A DNA stretch of 64,000 nucleotides. Source: Clostridiales bacterium. GTDB taxonomy: Bacteria; Bacillota; Clostridia; Oscillospirales; Oscillospiraceae. The position numbers and the translations under genes were made by a program. Positions 1 through 8,058 of the stretch are shown here, piece by piece; positions within the stretch are counted from its first letter, which is position 1; each line of letters opens with the position of its first letter. Under the pieces are notes generated by a model. The model was not told the DNA's origin. It worked only from the letters and a program-made list of their open reading frames with translations, and ran no database searches. The DNA lies in NCBI GenBank assembly GCA_004557075.1, contig SFEX01000008.1:1-64000 (forward strand). Direction: 5' to 3'.

Positions 1-391
1 TTATTCATCGCAAAATTTCAAGACTGTAAGTTGTATACAATCATCTTGCACTCCTGTATACCTTCTTCCTATTGACACAATGGCCGCCCCTACGGGTGCA
101 GATTTCGTCGTAGGGGCGAGCATCGCTTGTCCGCTCCTCGCCGGAGGGGCAATTCGGCGGCGTCTGCCGCAGAGCAATTCGCGTTAGGGCTTGCAGTAAT
201 CTTTTTTGCGTCAGCCCGAGCGGTAATTCAGAGCGCGAGTGCAAAAAAGACTATTGCCAGTATTACCGGTCGGGTACCGGTAGTATAGTTTATTTGAAGC
301 ATAAAAACGAAAGGAAAAAGCTTGCATTTGTGTGGCGGTGAGAGTAAAATAAACCAAAATCCGATATTTGATAAAAATGGGAGAGTACGTT
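1..391. other. Intergenic, repeat-rich left edge
   Basis: No convincing gene is seen here; the open frames lack ribosome binding sites and have no recognisable protein character. The stretch holds a GGGGCGAGCAT-type sequence near 110-130 that recurs near 43072, a GC-rich segment (about 145-222) resembling parts of 796-845 and 63688-63724, and a full copy of the 77-bp dispersed repeat at 233-309. Confidence 0.6.
233..309 (+). repeat. 77-bp dispersed repeat, copy 1
   Basis: Starts GCGCGAGTGCAAA, has a central CCGGTCGGGTACCGG palindrome, and ends with a TTATTTGAAGC...AACG tail. Four other copies with the same order of blocks occur in this window (947-1022, 1034-1110, 42984-43061 reversed, 61090-61166). 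It lies in non-coding DNA. Confidence 0.8.
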
Positions 392-781
392 ATGAAAGCA
401 AAGTGGAAATCGACTGAACAGGGGACGCACAGCTTGCAGCAGACTATAAGCGCGGGTAAGGAAATGGCGGCGCTCGCTGTAGGACATCCGCGCAAGGTTG
501 ACCCGAAAGAGATCGCACGGCAGCTTGTCAAAAACCCGAAAGTGCAGCGCACCACGATGCTCGCGGGTGGGGCGCTGGCGGCAGCGGCAATCGGAAAGAC
601 TATCGCGCAGTATACGTTCTATCAGACAGTAGTGTCAAGGGAGATCAAAAAAAGTCTCAAACCCCTCTGCAAACAGATAGATGAGCTTCAGACCTCGGTT
701 GATGAGCTGAGCCGCCAGTGCGACCAGATGCAAAAGCAGCTTGCCCAGCATAAGGGCGGCGGCAGAAAAGAAAAAGAATAA
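392..781 (+). CDS. Hypothetical protein with C-terminal coiled coil
   Basis: A 129-residue protein I do not recognise. The start at 392 is chosen over in-frame TTG 368 and ATG 377 because a GGGAGAG ribosome site lies about 7 bases before it. The N-terminal half is polar and basic. A short Ala/Gly/Leu-rich segment (around residues 60-75, LAGGALAAAAIGK) could be an amphipathic or short membrane helix. The C-terminal third has a heptad-like, Gln/Glu-rich pattern typical of a coiled coil and ends in a Lys-rich tail. It stands alone between repeat-rich spacers with no operon partner. Function unknown; a small membrane-associated structural protein is only a guess. Confidence 0.6.
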   Translation: MKAKWKSTEQGTHSLQQTISAGKEMAALAVGHPRKVDPKEIARQLVKNPKVQRTTMLAGGALAAAAIGKTIAQYTFYQTVVSREIKKSLKPLCKQIDELQTSVDELSRQCDQMQKQLAQHKGGGRKEKE

Positions 782-795
782 AAAGCGGCGGCTGC

Positions 796-860
796 CGCGA
801 AGCGATTCGCGTTGAGAATGGTGGTTATCGTTCTTGCGTCAGCCCGACCGGTGAGAGCGG
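796..860 (+). repeat. Second repeat motif (ATTCGCGTTGAGA...GCGTCAGCCCG)
   Basis: The blocks GCGATTCGCGTTGAGA and TTGCGTCAGCCCGACCGG, separated by about 15 variable bases, recur at about 168-222 and 63688-63724. The end overlaps, in reverse orientation, the GGTCGGGCTGACGCAA core of the 77-bp repeat, so the two motifs probably belong to one modular repeat family. Confidence 0.6.
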
Positions 861-946
861 CAAAATTTTGCCATTTATTTGTCTCCCTCGTCGTAGGGAG
901 ACAAAGGACGCGGCAATTGGCTTAACATTGCAGCATCTAATTCAGT

Positions 947-1022
947 TCGCGAGTGCAATATAGATTTTTTTAATCTCACTGGTCGGGCTGACGCAAAAGT
1001 GTTTATTTAAGATGCAGCAACG
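947..1022 (+). repeat. 77-bp dispersed repeat, copy 2
   Basis: Same architecture as copy 1: CGCGAGTGCAATA start, GGTCGGGCTGACGCAA core, GCAGCAACG end. It lies 11 bases before copy 3 in direct orientation, making a local tandem pair. The whole 782-1114 spacer is repeat DNA without a gene. Confidence 0.8.
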
Positions 1023-1033
1023 ACAGGAAAAAA

Positions 1034-1110
1034 GCGCGAGTGCAGTAGAGATTAGCTAAAATATCAGCGGTCGGGCACCGGCAAAATAGATTATTTGAAG
1101 CGCAGCAACG
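1034..1110 (+). repeat. 77-bp dispersed repeat, copy 3
   Basis: GCGCGAGTGCAG start, CGGTCGGGCACCGGCAA core, TTATTTGAAGCGCAGCAACG end. It ends only a few bases before the cstA terminator hairpin. Confidence 0.8.
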
Positions 1111-1114
1111 AATT

Positions 1115-1152
1115 AAAAAAAGAGCTATCGCAAGCGCGATAGCTCTTTTTTT
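1115..1152 (-). terminator. Terminator of the cstA operon
   Basis: An 11-bp stem AGAGCTATCGC/GCGATAGCTCT with loop AAGC, flanked by A and T runs on both sides, so it could work in either direction. It lies just beyond the cstA stop codon on the minus strand. Confidence 0.9.
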
Positions 1153-1166
1153 GTTGTTTATGCGGA

Positions 1167-2900
1167 TTACTCAGCGGCGGCAGCCTTGTTCTTGGACTGT
1201 GCGCTCAGAGCCTTGACGCCCTCAACAACGAGGTCGATAGCAAGGATGATGAGCAGGATGGAGATCACGCCGCGGATAACGCTCCATGCAACGTCAGCAC
1301 CGGCAACAATGCTGTTGTACTGTGCAACGATAGTGAAGCAGAGGGAAGTGATGGTGACGATGAGCATGAACACCATGGGGATGTAGAACATCTTGTTGTT
1401 CCTGCCGATCTTGCCGAGCCATGCAGCAACTGCGAGCAGGCCGAGAGCTGCGAGGAGCTGGTTTGCAGCACCGAACAGGGGCCAGATCTTTGCGTAACCG
1501 GTCATGCCGAGGGCAACGCCGAGTACGACGGTGATGAGAGTTGCAACGTACGGATTGACAAGAACTTTTCTTGCACCGGTCAGGGTCTTGACATCTTCGC
1601 CGGGCTTTACCCAGAACTCCTGGAACATGTAACGGGCAAGGCGGGTTGCGGTATCAAGAGAGGTCAGGCAGAATGCGGAGACCGCGAGGATGAACAGGGA
1701 ATAGGTAACGCTCTGGACGCCGGGTCCGAACAGAGTACCGAGCATTGCGGACAGGCCGCCTGCGAAAACTGCGGTAGGAACGACAGTGGTGCCGCCTGCG
1801 TAATCCTTCCAGATGTAAGCAACAGCGCAGAGAGCGATGATAGCAAGTGCAGACTCGATGAGCATGCCGCCGTAAGCGATGGGGCGAGCTTCCTGCTCAT
1901 GGTCGAGCTGCTTTGCGGTCGTGCCGGAGCCAACGAGGGAATGGAAGCCGGAGATAGCGCCGCATGCGATGGTTACGAACAGTGCCGGGAACAGGTAGCC
2001 GATGGAGCTGCCGGTCGGCATTACGGTGTCTTTAAAGCCGGTGAATGCGGGCATTGCGTCAATGCTGGGATGGCAGCCGATGATGCCGACGAGTGCGAGG
2101 ATCATCATACCGTAGAGCAGGAAGGAGCTCAGGTAGTCACGGGGCTGCAGAAGGATCCAAACAGGAGTGACGGATGCGACGAGGATGTATACGCCGCAGA
2201 TGATCATCCATGCCTCATAGCTGAGGTAGATGGGGTGCCAGTTGAGGCCGAGAGCCATGCAGCCGACGATGAGGGCAACGCCGATAACGGTGGATATGCC
2301 GAGAGGTGCATTCCTTCTGTAGACGAAGAAGCCGAAAAGAACGGCAACGACGATGAAGAGAATGGAGATCATTGCGGTGCTGGCGTTTGCAGCACTTGCG
2401 GCGTAGTCGATAGCGCCGGTCTCAAGGTAGGTTGCCTTGAAGGTGTTTGCAACGATGGAAGCAAATGCGGCGACAACAAGCAGAAGGGTCAGGTAAGCGA
2501 AGATGATGAACAGACGCTTTGCCTTGAGACCGATACTGTCTTCGATAACAGTGCCGATGGATTTGCCCTTGTTGCGGACGGATGCGAACAGTGCGCCGAA
2601 GTCATGCACACCGCCGAAGAAGATACCGCCTATCAGTACCCACAGTGCGACGGGGACCCAACCGAAAACGGCAGCCTGGATAGGTCCGTTTATGGGGCCT
2701 GCGCCGGCGATAGAGGAGAAGTGATGTCCCATAAGCACGGGTGCCTTTGCAGGAACATAGTCAACACTATCCTCCATGGTGTGAGCAGGAGTAACGTTTT
2801 TGGGATTTACTCCCCACTTCTTTGCCAGCCATCCGCCGTAGAATATGTAACCTACGACAAGAACGGCGATGCTGATTATAAGTAATACAGCAGCATTCAT
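1167..2900 (-). CDS. cstA: Carbon starvation protein CstA, peptide/pyruvate transporter
   Basis: A 577-residue polytopic membrane protein (about 15 hydrophobic segments) of the CstA/BtsT family, which imports peptides or pyruvate by cation symport. Family signatures are present near the N-terminus (GHHFSSIAGAGPINGPIQAA, about residues 58-77) and in the middle (SGFHSLVGSGTTAKQL), with the conserved VPVALWVLIGGIFFGGVHDF stretch. The length is normal for the Gram-positive form. A GGGAGAG ribosome site precedes the ATG at 2900. It is the second gene of a two-gene minus-strand operon, 28 bases after an unknown 166-residue protein. The last residues are polar (SAQSKNKAAAAE). Identification is firm; the substrate cannot be told from sequence. 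Confidence 0.93.
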   Translation of the reverse strand: MNAAVLLIISIAVLVVGYIFYGGWLAKKWGVNPKNVTPAHTMEDSVDYVPAKAPVLMGHHFSSIAGAGPINGPIQAAVFGWVPVALWVLIGGIFFGGVHDFGALFASVRNKGKSIGTVIEDSIGLKAKRLFIIFAYLTLLLVVAAFASIVANTFKATYLETGAIDYAASAANASTAMISILFIVVAVLFGFFVYRRNAPLGISTVIGVALIVGCMALGLNWHPIYLSYEAWMIICGVYILVASVTPVWILLQPRDYLSSFLLYGMMILALVGIIGCHPSIDAMPAFTGFKDTVMPTGSSIGYLFPALFVTIACGAISGFHSLVGSGTTAKQLDHEQEARPIAYGGMLIESALAIIALCAVAYIWKDYAGGTTVVPTAVFAGGLSAMLGTLFGPGVQSVTYSLFILAVSAFCLTSLDTATRLARYMFQEFWVKPGEDVKTLTGARKVLVNPYVATLITVVLGVALGMTGYAKIWPLFGAANQLLAALGLLAVAAWLGKIGRNNKMFYIPMVFMLIVTITSLCFTIVAQYNSIVAGADVAWSVIRGVISILLIILAIDLVVEGVKALSAQSKNKAAAAE

Positions 2901-2928
2901 TTTAGAGTTCTCTCCCTTTTTAAAAAAT

Positions 2929-3429
2929 TTATTTCAGCAGCGTTTTTTTCAAAAGCTGTGCTGTACTGCGTCCACTGCCGTTTGCGGCAACAGTTCCGTC
3001 CCCAAGCGCTATCACGCCGGTGTGAAAATCCATCCAGCCGTAGTAGGAAAGGCGGAAGCTCTTGTATATCCTCGTCCTCTTGAGTGCCTTGAGCGCCTTG
3101 GCATCGCAGCTATCGCATACAAATAGCGCCGTTATGTATGAGCACATGTGGCCGGGCTTGGGATCTATGTGCGTCATGCCCTGCTCGTAGGCGTAGTCGC
3201 GGCACCTATCGAAGATATCCTCCGTGAGTTCGGGAACTGAAAAAATGTAAACATACTCGTTGCTGTCGGCTTCCCAGAGCTTTGCTTTCTTGACAAGGAC
3301 ATACTTTTCGGAGTGTACATGAAGAAAACAAGTCGCGGCAAGGTCATTATCCGTACCGTCGAAACGCTCAATATCGAAATATCCCGAATAGCTTTCGCAC
3401 AGGGTATCAATGGCTTCGGCTCTTGTCAT
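2929..3429 (-). CDS. Conserved hypothetical protein upstream of cstA
   Basis: A 166-residue soluble protein, not recognised. The start at 3429 (MTRAEAIDTL) is chosen because GGAGG lies 8 bases upstream; a longer frame to 3492 has no ribosome site. It has no signal peptide or membrane segment. It is mixed alpha/beta in character, with a KYVLVKKAKLWEADSNEYVYIF segment and two cysteines in FVCDSCDAKA (about residues 105-115). It is followed after 28 bases by cstA on the same strand, so the two are almost surely cotranscribed from the promoter at 3526-3554. An accessory or regulatory role for the transporter is inference from position only. Confidence 0.75.
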   Translation of the reverse strand: MTRAEAIDTLCESYSGYFDIERFDGTDNDLAATCFLHVHSEKYVLVKKAKLWEADSNEYVYIFSVPELTEDIFDRCRDYAYEQGMTHIDPKPGHMCSYITALFVCDSCDAKALKALKRTRIYKSFRLSYYGWMDFHTGVIALGDGTVAANGSGRSTAQLLKKTLLK

Positions 3430-3494
3430 ACTATCGCTCCTCCAAATCGCCCCGACGGGCAAAACGGGCTGCCGGAACAGCGCCGGTATCAAAA

Positions 3495-3511
3495 AGATTG
3501 TTAAACAATCT
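3495..3511 (-). promoter_or_regulatory. Palindrome between promoter and gene, candidate operator
   Basis: AGATTGTTAAACAATCT is a perfect 17-bp inverted repeat around one central base. It sits in the leader between the minus-strand promoter (-10 at 3526-3531) and the start codon at 3429, a position suited to an operator. The cognate regulator is unknown. Confidence 0.45.
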
Positions 3512-3525
3512 CCAAATGTGTTAAC

Positions 3526-3554
3526 AGTATATACTTATTTTTGCAGAAAATCAA
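3526..3554 (-). promoter_or_regulatory. Promoter of the 166-aa/cstA operon
   Basis: On the minus strand: -35 TTGATT (3549-3554), 17-base spacer, -10 TATACT (3526-3531). A good sigma-A type match, about 95 bases before the start codon. Confidence 0.7.
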
Positions 3555-3747
3555 CATCTTTTTAACAAAATGTTCATGATTTTTTTGCATGTAAAGTATA
3601 AAGATTTTAAATAATTTGCAAATAAAAGGGATTTTTGCGAAAAACAGCTTTTTTGGTTTACTTTCGATGCAAATTGAAGTATTCTTATACCATTATTATA
3701 TGCAAATACCGCCTGAAAAAAGTGCGGGCGGTATGGGAGAAATGAAA

Positions 3748-4863
3748 ATGAACAGAGAATTTGAGCTGTGCGTGCCCTGCCTTTTGGGGCTTGAAGGCCC
3801 CATTGCGGACGAGCTGCGGAGAATGAAAATGCCTGATGTGAAAAACGAAAACGGCAGGGTGTATTTTCACGGCGGCTCGGAGGCGATAGCAAAGGCGAAT
3901 ATAAATCTTCGCATCGGCGAAAGGGTACTTTTGGAGCTGGGCAGGTTTGAGGCGAACACCTTTGACGAGCTGTTTGAAAAGACAAAGTCTCTGCCTTGGG
4001 AGACGCTGATCCCGCGTGACGCAGCATTCCCCGTCAAGGGCTACAGCCTTAACTCAAAGCTCTTTTCCGTGTCCGACTGCCAGAAGATAATCAAAAAAGC
4101 TATAGTCGAGAGGCTCAAGGGCGTATACGGTATCGAGTGGTTCCCCGAGACCGCCGAGACTTATCAGATACAGTTTTCTATAATGAAGGACATTGCATCG
4201 CTGTGCATAGATACCTCCGGCGAGGGGCTGCACAAGCGCGGCTACCGTCCGGCTCACAACGCAGCGCCCCTCAAGGAGACTATGGCGGCGGCGATGGTGT
4301 CGCTGTCCCGCTATCGCGGCAGGGAGGACTTCTGCGACCCGTTCTGCGGCAGCGGCACGATACCCATTGAGGCGGCGCTCATCGCCAAAAACCGCGCGCC
4401 CGGACTTAACCGTAGCTTTGCCGCGATGGACTGGCGCATTTTCGATAGCGGCATCTGGCAGCGGGCGAGGGAGGAAGCGCGCAGCCGCGAATTTAACGGT
4501 GATTACCGCATCGTCGGCTCCGATATCGACCCGAATGCGCTTGCGATAGCGAGGGAAAACGCAGAGCGGGCGGGCGTTGCCGATATCGTGCGATTTGAAA
4601 AGGCCGACGCAACGAAGTTTGACCGCAAAACAGAGCGCGGCATCATCGTCACAAACCCGCCCTACGGCGAGCGCATCATGGAAAAGCAGGAGGCAGAGCG
4701 GCTCTACCGCGACTTCGGCGCGGCGTGGCGCGCGACGGAAAATTGGAAGCTCTACCTGCTGTCCTCGCACACGGAGTTTGAGCGCACCTTCGGCAAAAGC
4801 GCTGATAAAAAGCGCAAGCTCTATAACGGTATGATCAAGTGCGACCTGTTCATGTACCTGTAA
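3748..4863 (+). CDS. THUMP-domain class I SAM-dependent RNA methyltransferase (RlmL/YpsC type)
   Basis: A 371-residue enzyme that methylates guanosine in RNA, probably 23S rRNA. The N-terminal 160 residues match a ferredoxin-like plus THUMP RNA-binding region, followed by the UPF0020 catalytic domain with the SAM motif DPFCGSGTIPIEAAL (about residue 195) and the catalytic NPPYGER motif (about 310), the signature of N2-guanine or similar amino-group methylation. The start at 3748 is taken because GGGAGAA lies 8 bases before it; the open frame continues upstream to 3616 without a ribosome site. It stands as a single gene. The family is certain, the exact target base is not. Confidence 0.9.
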   Translation: MNREFELCVPCLLGLEGPIADELRRMKMPDVKNENGRVYFHGGSEAIAKANINLRIGERVLLELGRFEANTFDELFEKTKSLPWETLIPRDAAFPVKGYSLNSKLFSVSDCQKIIKKAIVERLKGVYGIEWFPETAETYQIQFSIMKDIASLCIDTSGEGLHKRGYRPAHNAAPLKETMAAAMVSLSRYRGREDFCDPFCGSGTIPIEAALIAKNRAPGLNRSFAAMDWRIFDSGIWQRAREEARSREFNGDYRIVGSDIDPNALAIARENAERAGVADIVRFEKADATKFDRKTERGIIVTNPPYGERIMEKQEAERLYRDFGAAWRATENWKLYLLSSHTEFERTFGKSADKKRKLYNGMIKCDLFMYL

Positions 4864-4939
4864 TTATTATAATGTAGTGCCAATAAAATTTTGCGCAGGA
4901 AAATATATAAAAAATTTACGAATTTTTTGTTAAAGGTAC

Positions 4940-4970
4940 TTGAAATTTTCAGAATATGTGCTATTATAAT
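4940..4970 (+). promoter_or_regulatory. groESL promoter
   Basis: -35 TTGAAA (4940-4945) and -10 either TATTAT (4962-4967, 16-base spacer) or TATAAT (4965-4970, 19-base spacer), directly before the CIRCE operator. Confidence 0.75.
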
Positions 4971-4971
4971 A

Positions 4972-5010
4972 ACCGAGTTAGCACTCAGGGCAAATGAGTG
5001 CTAACTCGGT
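4972..5010 (+). promoter_or_regulatory. CIRCE operator (HrcA binding site)
   Basis: Perfect CIRCE: TTAGCACTC (4978-4986), 9-base spacer, GAGTGCTAA (4996-5004). The arms extend outward by six more paired bases (ACCGAG/CTCGGT), giving a 39-bp palindrome. It predicts HrcA repression of groESL, released by heat or misfolded protein. Confidence 0.97.
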
Positions 5011-5044
5011 CGAATTTTGTAAATAGTATTTGGAGGTATATATA

Positions 5045-5329
5045 ATGAAACTGAAGCCTTTGGCAGACAGAGTCGTGCTCGTTCAGAGAGCAGCAGAGGA
5101 AAAGACCCAGAGCGGCATCTTCCTTACCGCGGCCGCACAGGAAAAGCCCGAGATATATGAGGTCGTCGAGGTCGGCCCCGGCGGCGTCGTTGACGGCAAC
5201 GAGGTCGTTATGACCGTTTCCGCAGGCGATAAGGTGCTCGTCGGAAAGTACAGCGGCAGCAAGATCAAGCTCGACGATGTTGAGTACACCATCGTTCGTC
5301 AGAACGACATTCTCGCAGTGGTTGAGTAA
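5045..5329 (+). CDS. groES: Co-chaperonin GroES
   Basis: A 94-residue GroES (Hsp10), the heptameric lid of GroEL. It has the typical start MKLKPLADRVVL, the mobile loop region around TQSGIFLTAAAQEKP (residues 22-36), and the C-terminal DVEYTIVRQNDILAVVE. The ATG at 5045 follows GGAGG by 8 bases; the upstream TTG at 5030 is not credible. groEL starts 21 bases after its stop. Transcription is from the CIRCE-controlled promoter immediately upstream. Confidence 0.97.
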   Translation: MKLKPLADRVVLVQRAAEEKTQSGIFLTAAAQEKPEIYEVVEVGPGGVVDGNEVVMTVSAGDKVLVGKYSGSKIKLDDVEYTIVRQNDILAVVE

Positions 5330-5350
5330 TTTTTTGAGGAGGCAATTATT

Positions 5351-6976
5351 ATGGCAAAGCAGATAATTTTTGGCGAAGAAGCCCGCAAGGCTATTGAACG
5401 CGGCGTAAATCAGCTCGCGGATACTGTAAAGATCACTCTCGGCCCCAAGGGCCGCAACGTAGTGCTGGACAAGAAGTTCGGCGCACCCCTTATCACCAAC
5501 GACGGCGTTACCATCGCAAAGGAGATAGAGCTTGAGGACCCGTTTGAGAACATGGGTGCTCAGCTTATAAAGGAAGTCTCCACCAAGACAAACGACGTTG
5601 CCGGCGACGGCACCACCAGTGCAACCGTGCTGGCGCAGGCTATGATAAGCGAAGGTCTCAAGAACCTCGCCGCCGGCGCAAATCCCATGACCATGAAGCG
5701 CGGCATCAAGAAGGCCACCGAGGCAGCAGTCGACGCTATCCGCGCAAACTCCCAGCCCGTTTCCGGCAGCGGCGATATCGCCCGCGTCGGCACGATATCC
5801 AGCGGCGACGAGGTCATCGGCTCTCTGATCGCCGAGGCTATGGAGAAGGTCTCCCAGAACGGCGTTATCACCATCGAGGAGTCCAAGACCGCTGATACCT
5901 ACAGCGAGGTCGTTGAAGGCATGCAGTTTGACCGCGGCTACCTCAGCCCCTATATGGCAACCGATACCGAGAAGATGGAAGCCGTGCTTGACGACGCGCT
6001 CATCCTCATCACCGATAAGAAAATTAGCAACATTCAGGATATCCTGCCCCTGCTCGAGCAGATAGTCAAGGCAGGACGCAAACTTCTCATCGTGGCTGAG
6101 GACATCGAGGGCGAGGCTCTGGCTACCATCATTCTCAATAAGCTGCGCGGCACCTTCACCTGCGTGTGCGTCAAGGCTCCCGGCTTCGGCGACAGACGCA
6201 AGGAAATGCTTGAGGATATCGCCATCCTCACCGGCGGCCAGGTCATTTCCTCCGACCTCGGCATGGAGCTCAAGGACGCCGACATCAATATGCTCGGCCA
6301 GGCACGTCAGGTCAAGGTCACCAAGGAGAACACCGTTATCGTTGACGGCGCAGGCCAGAGCGAGAATATCAAGGCTCGCATAGCCCAGATCACCGCTCAG
6401 ATCGAGACCACTTCTTCCGAGTACGACAAGGAAAAGCTCCAGGAGCGCCTTGCAAAGCTGTCCGGCGGCGTTGCAGTCATCAAGGTCGGCGCCGCGACCG
6501 AGACCGAGATGAAGGAGAAGAAGCTACGCATCGAGGACGCGCTCAACGCCACCCGTGCCGCTGTTGAAGAGGGCATCGTGGCAGGCGGCGGCTCGGCATA
6601 TGTCGCGGCTGCAAAGGCTGCCGACAAGATGGTCGCAAGCCTTGAAGGCGACGAGAAGACCGGCGCTGCGATAATCGCGAAGGCTCTGAGAGCTCCCATC
6701 ATGCAGATTGCAGCCAACGCAGGACTTGAGGGCGCTGTCATCCTCGATAACGTCTACAGGAAGAAGGACGCCTCCTACGGCTTCGACGCCGCAAACGAGG
6801 CTTACGGCGACATGATAAAGATGGGCATCATCGACCCGACCAAGGTCTGCCGCAGCGCGCTTGAGAACGCGGCTTCCGTGGCGTCCATGGTTCTGACAAC
6901 CGAGAGCCTCGTCACCGATATCCCCACTCCCCCCGCACCCGCAGCACCCGCACCCGACATGGGCGGAATGTACTGA
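5351..6976 (+). CDS. groEL: Chaperonin GroEL
   Basis: A 541-residue Hsp60 chaperonin that folds proteins in an ATP-driven double ring with GroES. Hallmarks: LGPKGRNVVLDKKFG near residue 30, the ATP site GDGTTSATVLAQA near residue 85, and a C-terminal tail ending DMGGMY, a short version of the usual GGM repeat. The length is normal. The codon choice is strongly C-ending, as expected for a very highly expressed gene. It is cotranscribed with groES and followed directly by a strong terminator. Confidence 0.98.
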   Translation: MAKQIIFGEEARKAIERGVNQLADTVKITLGPKGRNVVLDKKFGAPLITNDGVTIAKEIELEDPFENMGAQLIKEVSTKTNDVAGDGTTSATVLAQAMISEGLKNLAAGANPMTMKRGIKKATEAAVDAIRANSQPVSGSGDIARVGTISSGDEVIGSLIAEAMEKVSQNGVITIEESKTADTYSEVVEGMQFDRGYLSPYMATDTEKMEAVLDDALILITDKKISNIQDILPLLEQIVKAGRKLLIVAEDIEGEALATIILNKLRGTFTCVCVKAPGFGDRRKEMLEDIAILTGGQVISSDLGMELKDADINMLGQARQVKVTKENTVIVDGAGQSENIKARIAQITAQIETTSSEYDKEKLQERLAKLSGGVAVIKVGAATETEMKEKKLRIEDALNATRAAVEEGIVAGGGSAYVAAAKAADKMVASLEGDEKTGAAIIAKALRAPIMQIAANAGLEGAVILDNVYRKKDASYGFDAANEAYGDMIKMGIIDPTKVCRSALENAASVASMVLTTESLVTDIPTPPAPAAPAPDMGGMY

Positions 6977-6981
6977 TAAAT

Positions 6982-7013
6982 AAAAAGGAAGTCCATAACG
7001 GACTTCCTTTTTT
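6982..7013 (+). terminator. groESL terminator, bidirectional
   Basis: A 13-bp stem AAAAAGGAAGTCC/GGACTTCCTTTTT with loop ATAAC and U-rich tails both ways; it separates groEL from the converging SseB-family gene. Confidence 0.92.
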
Positions 7014-7026
7014 GTTGCATTTTAGC

Positions 7027-7494
7027 TCACTGCGGGAGCTGGCCTTCGTTTTTCTTCTTAAACTCCTCGCATTCCTGCATATAGGGGAGCATATGCTCGC
7101 GTATAAGCTCCGGCCACATGAGAAAATAACTGCCGAAGGGGTTTATTACGGCATAGCGATCCTTGGAGATGAGCACCTGAAAATAATCCATGGGATGCAT
7201 GCACACAAAGTCGCAGGAGTCCTTGAGCTTGCCGAAATCCTCGGGACCCGTGAAAACGGGAATGAACACCTGCCCGCCAATGGTAAGCGTGATGAAGTTT
7301 ATGGATTTTGCGTTCTTCACATCGCTGCCCTTCTGCACGGCGACGTACAGGGGCGTTTTGGAGATCTGCTCAAGCAGCATGGACAGCGTCTGCGGATCCT
7401 TGCCGTTTGCATTGTTGTTCCTCTCTATAAGCTTTTTGATACCGCCTCGTGCGATCTGATATACCTGTTCCTGATTGAGTTCACCGTTTGACAT
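7027..7494 (-). CDS. SseB-family protein
   Basis: A 155-residue soluble protein resembling the SseB N-terminal domain family, which is widespread in Gram-positives with no established biochemical role. Features: a TPLYVAVQKGSD segment (about residues 45-56), then FITLTIGGQVFIPVFTGPEDFGKL, then the YFQVLISKDRYAVINPFG block, the usual order of conserved strands in this family. The start at 7494 (MSNGELNQEQ) follows a GGAG ribosome site. The gene converges on groEL and is followed downstream only by the shared terminator. The next minus-strand gene upstream is a 55-residue small protein 33 bases away, possibly cotranscribed. Confidence 0.7.
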   Translation of the reverse strand: MSNGELNQEQVYQIARGGIKKLIERNNNANGKDPQTLSMLLEQISKTPLYVAVQKGSDVKNAKSINFITLTIGGQVFIPVFTGPEDFGKLKDSCDFVCMHPMDYFQVLISKDRYAVINPFGSYFLMWPELIREHMLPYMQECEEFKKKNEGQLPQ

Positions 7495-7527
7495 ATAAAT
7501 CTCCATTCTGCATTACTGCGCTACCTA

Positions 7528-7695
7528 TTATTTCTTCTTTGCCTGATTATAGATACGCTGAAGCTCATTAGACTTGAGATCGAGGCCGTAGCGGAGCCTT
7601 ATCTGCTTGTGGATAACACCCCAGCCCCAGTTGTATTCATCGACGTACCGGACGATGCTTTCGCTGATCTCATCAAATTTTTCCGTTTCTTCCAT
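7528..7695 (-). CDS. Small hypothetical protein, 55 aa
   Basis: A short gene: GGAG ribosome site, ATG at 7695, stop TAA at 7528. The product (starting MEETEKFDEI, ending IYNQAKKK) is highly charged. It has a YNWGWGVIHKQI core and a likely helical basic C-terminus (RLRYGLDLKSNELQRIY). The helix-turn-helix-like spacing of the second half hints at nucleic acid binding, but this is weak. It is probably cotranscribed with the SseB-family gene 33 bases downstream. Function unknown. Confidence 0.6.
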   Translation of the reverse strand: MEETEKFDEISESIVRYVDEYNWGWGVIHKQIRLRYGLDLKSNELQRIYNQAKKK

Positions 7696-7739
7696 AGCTT
7701 TCTCCCCACTGCCGCAATGCGGCCTTTAGCGTTAAAAGC

Positions 7740-7780
7740 AATAAAGCCTCTGAAATCATCAGGGATTTCAGAGGCTTTAT

Positions 7781-7781
<1 letters not shown>
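7740..7781 (-). terminator. Terminator after the tRNA genes
   Basis: An 18-bp perfect inverted repeat (AATAAAGCCTCTGAAATC and its complement) around a 6-base loop, abutting the 3' end of tRNA-Thr on the minus strand. It can also stop plus-strand transcription. Confidence 0.85.
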
Positions 7782-7856
<75 letters not shown>

Positions 7857-7862
7857 AAAGCT

Positions 7863-7887
7863 TATGCCCCTTAATATAAGGGGCATA
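7863..7887 (-). promoter_or_regulatory. Hairpin between the two tRNA genes
   Basis: Perfect 11-bp arms TATGCCCCTTA/TAAGGGGCATA around loop ATA, with no T-run. It fills the 32-base spacer between the tRNAs and is more likely a processing hairpin than a terminator. Confidence 0.55.
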
Positions 7888-7888
7888 G

Positions 7889-7965
7889 TGGCGACCGAGA
7901 AGGGACTTGAACCCTCGACCTCCGGCGTGACAGGCCGGCGTTCTAACCGACTGAACCACTCGGCC
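7889..7965 (-). tRNA. tRNA-Asp (GTC anticodon)
   Basis: A 77-base cloverleaf with acceptor GGCCGAG/CTCGGTC (one G-U pair), anticodon stem CCGGC/GCCGG around loop CTGTCAC (anticodon GTC), T-arm GAGGG TTCAAGT CCCTT, discriminator G and encoded CCA. First gene of the tRNA unit. Confidence 0.97.
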
Positions 7966-8058
7966 ACGGCTCAGTTAATATAACAGATTTTTTGCCGATT
8001 GTCAACAGCTTTTGCAAAAAAAAATTCTCAATCTCAAATTTTTATGGGAAGCCGCGGA

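Noticed and set aside
1..360. Possible short genes at the left edge (41-244, 211-555 minus)
   Set aside because: They run through repeat DNA or oppose the 392-781 gene and lack ribosome sites.
1899..2885. Long plus-strand open frame (328 codons) opposite cstA
   Set aside because: It is the antisense shadow of a clear transporter gene in GC-rich DNA, has no ribosome site, and has a composition unlike a real protein.
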